Positions 57,641 to 64,000 of a stretch of DNA of 64,000 nucleotides are shown piece after piece (positions within the stretch are counted from its first letter, which is position 1; each line of letters begins with the position of its first letter). The notes below the pieces were generated by a model. That model worked only from the letters and a program-made list of their open reading frames with translations. It was not told the DNA's origin and did not search any database. The stretch comes from Epiperipatus broadwayi (lineage: Eukaryota; Onychophora; Udeonychophora; Euonychophora; Peripatidae). The translations under genes were made by a program, and so were the position numbers. The stretch lies in assembly GCA_028023455.1 (NCBI GenBank), contig JAQFVV010012435.1:1674001-1738000 (forward strand), read 5' to 3'.

Positions 57641-58630
57641 ATATTTATTACATCTCAACACAACTTCACCCAATGCCTATGGTTGACAGATTGCTGCAGA
57701 GGGATCTCACCACAAGATTATCTAGTAGCAGAAACTTGTACTACAATGCACTTGTCCTCCAGAGAATGATTCTAGTACTCGCCATGCAGTTCACAATAAA
57801 ATTTTTTAATTAAAAGTGCTTTGGTAAATGAAATAAATAAGAAATGAAACAATAACTAATATATGAGTATAATCTTTTTAAAATACCACAAATTACTTTG
57901 AATGAGTTTCATTTAAACAACCAATATAGGCAAAATGCATATTTTCAGCAGCTAAAACATAGTATGATTTCTAAGATCTAGAAAAAAGCTTTTTATAGCT
58001 GCAGTGATCTCACAAGCAGATAATTAATATAGTTTTCTAGGTATCTTTTATATCATATATTTTTAATATAATTTTAGTAAATCAACACTGATTATATTCG
58101 TCTATTCTAGACCTATTCTATACAAGAGTGTTTAATTATCATTTCTCTAGAGCCATATATTAAAACATGGTTATAGAATAGAGTGTTGTAGTGAAATAGG
58201 TCATAGTAGCAGTGCAGGTTATAAGCTTCTTTGGTTTTGTAAATAATTGTTTAATTTGAGGAAATAGAAGGTCTCAGAAATATTATTAATGTTATCATTA
58301 TTATAATACCTTGTCACTCCATTAATAATATCTTTTTTAAAACACTTACATTAATAAAAATAGTCAATTAATTTCCAAACAAATTAAAAGGATACCACTG
58401 GCAAAGGTTTTCCAGCATCTGTCTATTCGCAATGTCAGAGACATAATGACCATACTAATTATATGTTTGGTTATTTTTTTGTTTTGTTTATAATTTTACT
58501 TTTTTTTCGTTTTACCCTCCACTTAAAGATTAAATAGTTGAACATTTTCTGACCATTATTAAACATCCTACTGGTTTGCCTACATGAAAAAATTCTGAAT
58601 CTGCCTAGAAATTTTCAAATACTTGAAGAA
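57641..58630. other. AT-rich non-coding, nothing recognised
   Basis: The first 150 bp could include the mariner 5' end, but no inverted repeat was found. Confidence 0.4.
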
Positions 58631-58639
58631 AATTTTTAG

Positions 58640-58760
58640 TTTTGCTATGGGTTTGAACCCGGTCATGTACATGCGAATCTATTAATGTACTAATTACGTT
58701 TTTTTTTTGCAAACGATAAGATATGGACAATAGGATTTAAATCCAGGTCATGAACATAAG
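58640..58760 (-). repeat. tRNA-like B-box remnants, two similar words
   Basis: GGGTTTGAACCCGGTCATG (58649-58667) and GGATTTAAATCCAGGTCATG (58732-58751) are related; the complement of the first is a perfect GGTTCAAACCC B box. They look like ends of SINE copies in minus orientation. No A box was found. Confidence 0.3.
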
Positions 58761-60039
58761 GTTTTTTTTTATAGTGATAGGATATTGATGTTGACCACAC
58801 TGAATAATTTTATCAATATTAATATAAAATAACTTTTTTTCTTTCTCTTTCTATTTTTTCTTATTCATTTTTGTTAAAAAAGGAGAAACGACTCATAAGT
58901 GGGTCGTCATTGATATATTTGTTTTAATAATGTTTTTAAAAGATTCAGTATTTTACTTTATTGACTTCCATTTTAGTTTGAGAGGGAATTGATTTGTTAA
59001 TAAAACATATCTGTTTTTGACTGGATCTGTTGAAAATCAGGGCAGCCTAATATAAATAGTTCAAAGATTGGTTTCCTAGAATTGATTCTAGATGCTTTAC
59101 AGCTGACCATTAAACTAGTTTATTTAAAAGAGAGAAAGGAAAAAAAAATACATGTCTTCAATTATTGATATTGTTTCTCCTCTCACATTTTTTTTGTTCA
59201 TTCAAAAACTAAGTTTATATATTATTCAAAACCCCAAGTCATATGATTTTGCATTTGTATTATATATTAATGCCTTAGTGAACTAAAGATTTTTATGAAC
59301 TCAAATACGAAAGCGTATTTGTTACTAAACCCTGACGTCTAAATATTAAAAATTATTAGAGTAGTAGGTTCTATAGTTTTATTCTCTTCTTTCTTTAAAA
59401 TATCAAGAATACAGGTGTTTATGTGTAGCTGCGCCGTATTCTTACCGGGGGAAAATTTAAAATAAATAAAACAAATAAAAAATAGGAAAATTAAAAAGAA
59501 ATGATTTTAAATAAATAAAAAAAAAGTTTTATTTATTTCAGAACCTAAAAAATGTATTTGTACACAAATTGGTTGAAAAAAGAGAAACATTCTAAAAAAA
59601 TTTTTTTTAAAAAAATTAAGCAGTTAAATACTTATCTTCCATATTTCTATTAGGCAAGTTATCTTTATAATTATCCATATAAAACTATAACTCCTTTATT
59701 TTGATTAATACAATTGATTCCATATCCCATGATTTTAGAAAAATGGCGTCCTGATTCTGTTTGAAGAATTCACAGTTTCTGTTGTAAATGTTTATTTGTT
59801 TCTGTTTTCCAGGTTATCCTTTATTTTATTTCACATTAAACACTTTTATATTTTAGTCAGTGGACACCTAGATTTTTTTTTTTCTTCTTATTGTTGTCAT
59901 AAATTCAAAAGCTACAATTTGTTATAAAAAAGGAAGTAAATGTGTTTTTTTTTTAAAATATACTTTTAAGATATTCAACAGGAATTTATTATTTGATAAT
60001 CCCTAACTATACAACAGAATTGTGATATCTGCTATATTT
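58761..60039. other. AT-rich non-coding, nothing recognised
   Basis: Only homopolymer and AT-rich runs. Confidence 0.4.
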
Positions 60040-60135
60040 TATAACAAGCTACATCCCGCCATGCATTTTACATTTGTAATACAAGCTTATTAAATCAAGT
60101 CATGTGACACATGACTTGATTTTTATTACTATTGT
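60040..60135 (+). repeat. F2 fragment with perfect 15-bp palindrome
   Basis: TTTACATTTGTAATACAAGC matches the F2 start seen at 23.76 and 32.81 kb. It includes AAATCAAGTCATGTG / CACATGACTTGATTT around a single A (60092-60122), a perfect hairpin. Confidence 0.6.
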
Positions 60136-60434
60136 ACATCTCTTATATTGGTTACATTTTAACTTTGAATAGATGTATTACTTGTGGAACAGCAAGTGTA
60201 AAATGTTATTCAACATGCATATATATATATATGGAATCTTATAAAAAAAATTGGATATCAATCAACATATATTTCGAATCAACAAGCAAATTTCATAAGG
60301 AAAATTTATAAAGGTATATGTGACATTGCATTTTATGCACCTCCTACATTAAGTAAATTAATAACTAACTAAAGATAAAACCTCATATATAAATAAAAAT
60401 TGCATCATTTATGTATGGATATTATATATAGAGC

Positions 60435-60530
60435 TCACAAAACAAGCTTTGAGAATATCCTCATTTGTAAATAGGAGCTTTATTAAAATTAGGTCATGTG
60501 ACATCTGACTTGATTTTTTATCATTTTATA
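60435..60530 (+). repeat. F2 fragment adjoining a Penelope-like ORF
   Basis: ACAAGCTTTGAGAATATCCTC, ATTTGTAAATAGGAGC and GGTCATGTGACATCTGACTTG follow the F2 order. It is a second copy about 390 bp after the one at 60.04 kb, again near the F2 unit length, so these two may be a stretched dimer with diverged or replaced inner sequence. Confidence 0.5.
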
Positions 60531-60531
60531 A

Positions 60532-60798
60532 ATGATGTATAGGGGAATCGAGAGGGTTCAAAATATGAAACAAAATTGCAAAGGTAATAATAATGTATCA
60601 GCTTTTGTTTTTTATGACCATGATAAATCATGTATATATGGTTTTAATTTCAATTATAATAATGTAAAAATATTGCAAATTGAAAGAGATAACAATAAAA
60701 AGAAAATAAAGGAAGCTATGCTAATATATAAATACAAGCAGGACTTAATCAATAGGCAGGCAGCAAATGTTAAGATCATGGAATTATGGGAAGGTTAA
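60532..60798 (+). pseudogene. Penelope-like GIY-YIG C-terminal fragment
   Basis: An 88-codon ORF reads NMKQNCKGNNNVSAFVFYDH then FNYNNVKILQIERDNNKKKI-KEA and a final LINRQ...ELWEG. Penelope-like GIY-YIG domains end with the pattern HxxxC...NNxSAxxxH...(F)N(N)VKIL-E-xxxxRxxxEA-I then INR. The GIY-YIG start is missing, so it is a 5'-truncated remnant. It differs from the 2.3-kb copy, so it is another lineage. Confidence 0.65.
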
Positions 60799-63295
60799 CT
60801 GTTCAAAGTATTAGTTGACAAAGACTGTGAGGATAGTCAAAAGCACTCCTAAGTGAGTATTATATTTTTTGTTCTTTTCAAAATTTTTGATTACTGTATT
60901 TACTAATATTTAATTATAAGATTTTGTATATTGCTTTGAAGAAATACTGACATCGATTTATAATATATATATATAGGTTGCTCTTATTTTCTTAAAATCT
61001 TTATGTTGTCACTAGGGTAAGAATACCCTGCAGATTTAACACCAATGTTTAATGGTGCTGGAGAGGAGGTTTGATTGCTTTCTGTATAGTTACAATTTAA
61101 ACATTGTGCTTGTAAAATTTATCAAGATTTGCACAATTTATATATAACATTCATGCTTTTTTATATGTACAGTATGCACATATAAATTAAGATTGAATTA
61201 AAAGTAGTAATAATACACTTATTAATAATAAATTGAGGGGATATATTTACATATGCTTCACTGAGTGTGTTTTCATTCATTCATTGACAGACAAAGTAAT
61301 AAGAAAACTTCCTATATCATATTTTTATTTTTAAACAAAGAGAATAATGAAATGTTTTAACTTCCATTGAAATTATCCCTCAACTATTACCAGCAATATG
61401 TAATACTCTCATTAATTTTCAAATGCTTTATTTTTATTTTATTTAAATTGAACAAATATCTATCTCAATACCTTCCTAGTTATGTCTATTTTGCAAAATT
61501 TAAATTAATTTGAATTTAGTTTATGTAGTATAATTTTTATGTTTCCTATTTCTCATTTAGTGATATCTCATACCTCATGTAATCTAAATAAATAAATTTT
61601 TTTAAAGTAACTGTTTTTTTCTTTAATTTTTAAGGCAAATATAAAAACTTACTGTTATTAGTGATTACAATAATAAAAAGCAAATTTATTTTATTATAAT
61701 ACATGATTGTAAGAAATCAATCAACTAAAAATAATTTTATTTTTCCATTTTCATGATTTTATGGCTATATTTAAATTTTTTTTTTTTACACAAATACTTT
61801 AATAGTCAGTGGAAATAAGGCTTATAATATATACAAAATCAAATTTGAAATGATATTTGTATAAAACAAATACTCTTTTTTAGGAGCGGTATTAGATACC
61901 ACTTGTAGTCTGTACATTTGCAAACTATATTGTAGCTATTGTATGGTTAAATATAATCTGGACATTTTTTTTTCTTTCAATAACTTTTTCTCTTATGGAA
62001 ACATCATAGTCATCATATTACTAAGAAACTAGGATTTTCTAATTTTTGATATTTTTAAGTCATGTCAACTTTAAATATATATTTTTTAATTTTGTAAAAT
62101 TTTTATCATTACATTTAAAAAAAACATTCTATTATGCAAAATATTGCTCATCAAATACAGAAAGGATATTAAAGGAAGAATAAAGAGTATGTGCTTTCAA
62201 CATAAGCCAAAGAAATTTTATTAATAAATGTGATCACATACAGTTCTCCAAGACAGAAAAACAGCTATTGGCATATTGCTAAATTTATTTACAAAATTTT
62301 AATTTTTTTGCCCAGAGATGACAAAACAGTTGTTTATATTTTGCAAAATGTATTAAATTTAGAAATGTTAACTTTTTTTTTTATTTGTTTATATTTTTGT
62401 TTGTTTATTCATATTTTTTTAGGTGGCATATAAACTGAAGTTATATATATATTTATATAGCATAGTTCATGGCTTCACTGTATAAAAAAGTTATTTATAT
62501 TAATATATTTTATTTTCTAAGTGTATGTAAAAAATAAATTAGGAGAGAAAAATGTTTATGTTTATCTTATATCCAAATAAATAAACAAATACTTTATTTA
62601 CTGAAGCTAATTATATTTCATTAAAGTTGTGAATATGAAAATTAGTAATTAATTTTAAAATCGCTACAGAAGATTGGTTCATAAATAGGAGCAATTTTGC
62701 CAGTGGTAAAGGAGGCTGTGAAATATCCTTCTAATGTTATAAATTCAAAATAATATATTTAATTTTGCAAAGAAAAAATATTGTTTGCTAAGGATATCAG
62801 ATATTTAGTAGAAATGAATTATCAATTTGTGATATGGTATAAAAATGAAAAATAAATATATGCTAGTATTTTATTCTTGAAGCAGATATCCAAAGTATAT
62901 GATATGTATATAGCACTAATGGAAAAAAGTAATCTTTCTGTGGTCAATCAGTGTGAACAGAAAGAATATTCCAATAAAGAGCAATATATTGATTGCATCA
63001 TCAAGTATCCTTGAGGTTATATGAAGATTTTAATATAAAAAAGAGTTATAAGTTATCCATTGCATCATCAAAAATCATTAAATTTACCCCATGAATTTAA
63101 TAGAAAAAATATTTTGGAAACATTAAACTTAAAAAGTAACGTGCTGCATCATCAAAAACTATTGGGTTGATTTGAAGATTTTAGCCATAAACAATGTTTC
63201 AATAAATAAAAAAACAATAAGAACTTAATTAATAACATCATATAGCTAGCTGTATTGTATTCCACATTTCATCATCATTAAGTTTCATCACACAA
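60799..63295. other. AT-rich non-coding, nothing recognised
   Basis: Just after the Penelope-like ORF, TTGACAAAGACTGTGAGGAT with AGTCAAAAGC (60808-60844) weakly recalls the box-stem-GAAAC pattern of the 2.9-kb element 3' flank. Further on only AT-rich DNA. Confidence 0.35.
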
Positions 63296-63307
63296 AGAAT
63301 TAAGAAG

Positions 63308-63587
63308 TTAACACAGAGGCAAAACTCCTCATACAATAATGCAAGCCACTGTAATCAATGGATGCAAGAAGGTCTGTACATAAAATTATCATCTAGTGCC
63401 TTTTCATCTAATATCCCCAGACTAGTTTCTAGCTTGTGGCTTTTCATCAGTGGGGGAGTAGGCACTAGATAGGGATTTTATGCACAAACCTTGCATCCAT
63501 TGATTACTCTGGCTTGCACTGAGTGGTGCTACTGTATGGAGAGTTTTGCCTTTGTGTTAAGAGCTTGTGTAATCATAAAGAATGGTT
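63308..63587. mobile_element. F1 retroelement, inverted copy with 12-bp target-site duplication
   Basis: AGAATTAAGAAG flanks it (63296-63307, 63588-63599). From 63308 to about 63455 F1 is on the minus strand, including a canonical CTGATGA (63450-63444), GAAA (63429-63426) and GTC (cut between 63420 and 63419). From 63456 it runs on the plus strand from AGTAGGCACTAGATAGGGAT to the GCATAAAGAATGGTT end, normally inside the unit. The orientation switch falls right beside the CTGATGA box. Confidence 0.8.
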
Positions 63588-63705
63588 AGAATTAAGAAGA
63601 AAGTTCATTTTAAAGTGGTTGAGTGAACACATTCTCAGATGTATGCATGTGTAAATGTTCTCTTACTTCTGATTTATTATTTCACTATCTTTTTCATAAC
63701 TGCAT

Positions 63706-63720
63706 TATTCATTATCATCA

Positions 63721-63752
<32 letters not shown>

Positions 63753-63754
63753 TA
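63706..63754. repeat. (ATC)n microsatellite
   Basis: About ten ATC/CAT units, with slightly interrupted ends. Confidence 0.9.
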
Positions 63755-64000
63755 TATTAAATTGTATGGATTGGTAAAATATATAAATATTAAATATATT
63801 TTTACTGTATAAATATATATTAAAAACTGAAATGAGGGTACTTCTATCCATGAGTTTTTATTGAAAGACTTGAAATCAAATGTACCAGATGCAATGATTG
63901 CGTTATATGTATATGATCATTAAAGTTATTAATTTATGCAAAAATTAGGGTTAGGGTAGAACATTTAAAATATCTCCAATTCATTAAAAGAAATTATTTG

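Noticed and set aside
63945-63956. Two TTAGGG telomere-type units
   Set aside because: Only two units in AT-rich DNA; not an interstitial telomere array.

Overview
This window is eukaryotic and almost certainly from an invertebrate animal. It is very AT-rich by eye, with no operons and no long intact ORFs. It carries tRNA-derived SINEs, LINE, mariner and Penelope-like remnants, and one short coding exon with consensus splice sites (32461-32568, +) that reads as part of a semaphorin Sema domain. The phylum cannot be fixed from this. The host gene is represented by that single exon, so if the call is right most of the window is its introns.

Nearly everything else recognisable is mobile DNA, and much of it shares one theme: repeat families with a hammerhead-ribozyme-like core (a CUGANGA-like box, a short hairpin, then GAAA), often with a plausible NUH cleavage site and a pairing stem I. 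My working names are: F1 (clear copies near 7.5-8.2, 9.3-9.9, 16.7, 31.7-32.2, 42.4 and 63.3 kb; diverged copies near 5.2 and 39.5 kb); F2 (20.8-24.1, 32.8-33.3, 37.5-38.1 kb; fragments at 60 kb); F4 (14.1, 14.8-15.0, 47.7-48.0 kb); F6 (18.7, 19.1, 24.4 kb); and hairpin elements (18.0, 38.5 kb; others without a core at 23.0, 43.9 and 55.2 kb). A 1.4-kb palindrome at 1.56-2.98 kb made of two inverted copies of a Penelope-like element 3' end has a related motif in each arm. Many insertions are flanked by 12-16 bp direct repeats. F1 and F2 include head-to-tail partial dimers (about 453 bp, and 386-407 bp), as expected of retrozyme-like or Penelope-like elements copied from multimeric or circular RNA.

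Layout: 1-5 kb, Penelope palindrome and LINE debris; 5-10 kb, F1 cluster and LINE remnants; 10.7-12.5 kb, decayed retroelement ORF with a CCHC zinc knuckle; 14-19 kb, F4, F1, F6 and nested hairpins; 19.9-24.1 kb, a TA-flanked terminal-inverted-repeat element, then F2 interrupted by a 2.5-kb TG...CA element that itself holds a hairpin element; 30.0-30.5 kb, a 67-bp minisatellite; 31.7-33.3 kb, F1, the semaphorin exon and F2; 33.5-41 kb, LINE 3' ends, F2 and a hairpin element; 42-52 kb, short repeats, a tRNA-Gly-like sequence and SINEs; 55-57.6 kb, a hairpin element and a mariner pseudogene; 60-64 kb, a Penelope-like GIY-YIG fragment and F1. The remaining AT-rich stretches show nothing I can name. 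All alignments and foldings were done by eye.
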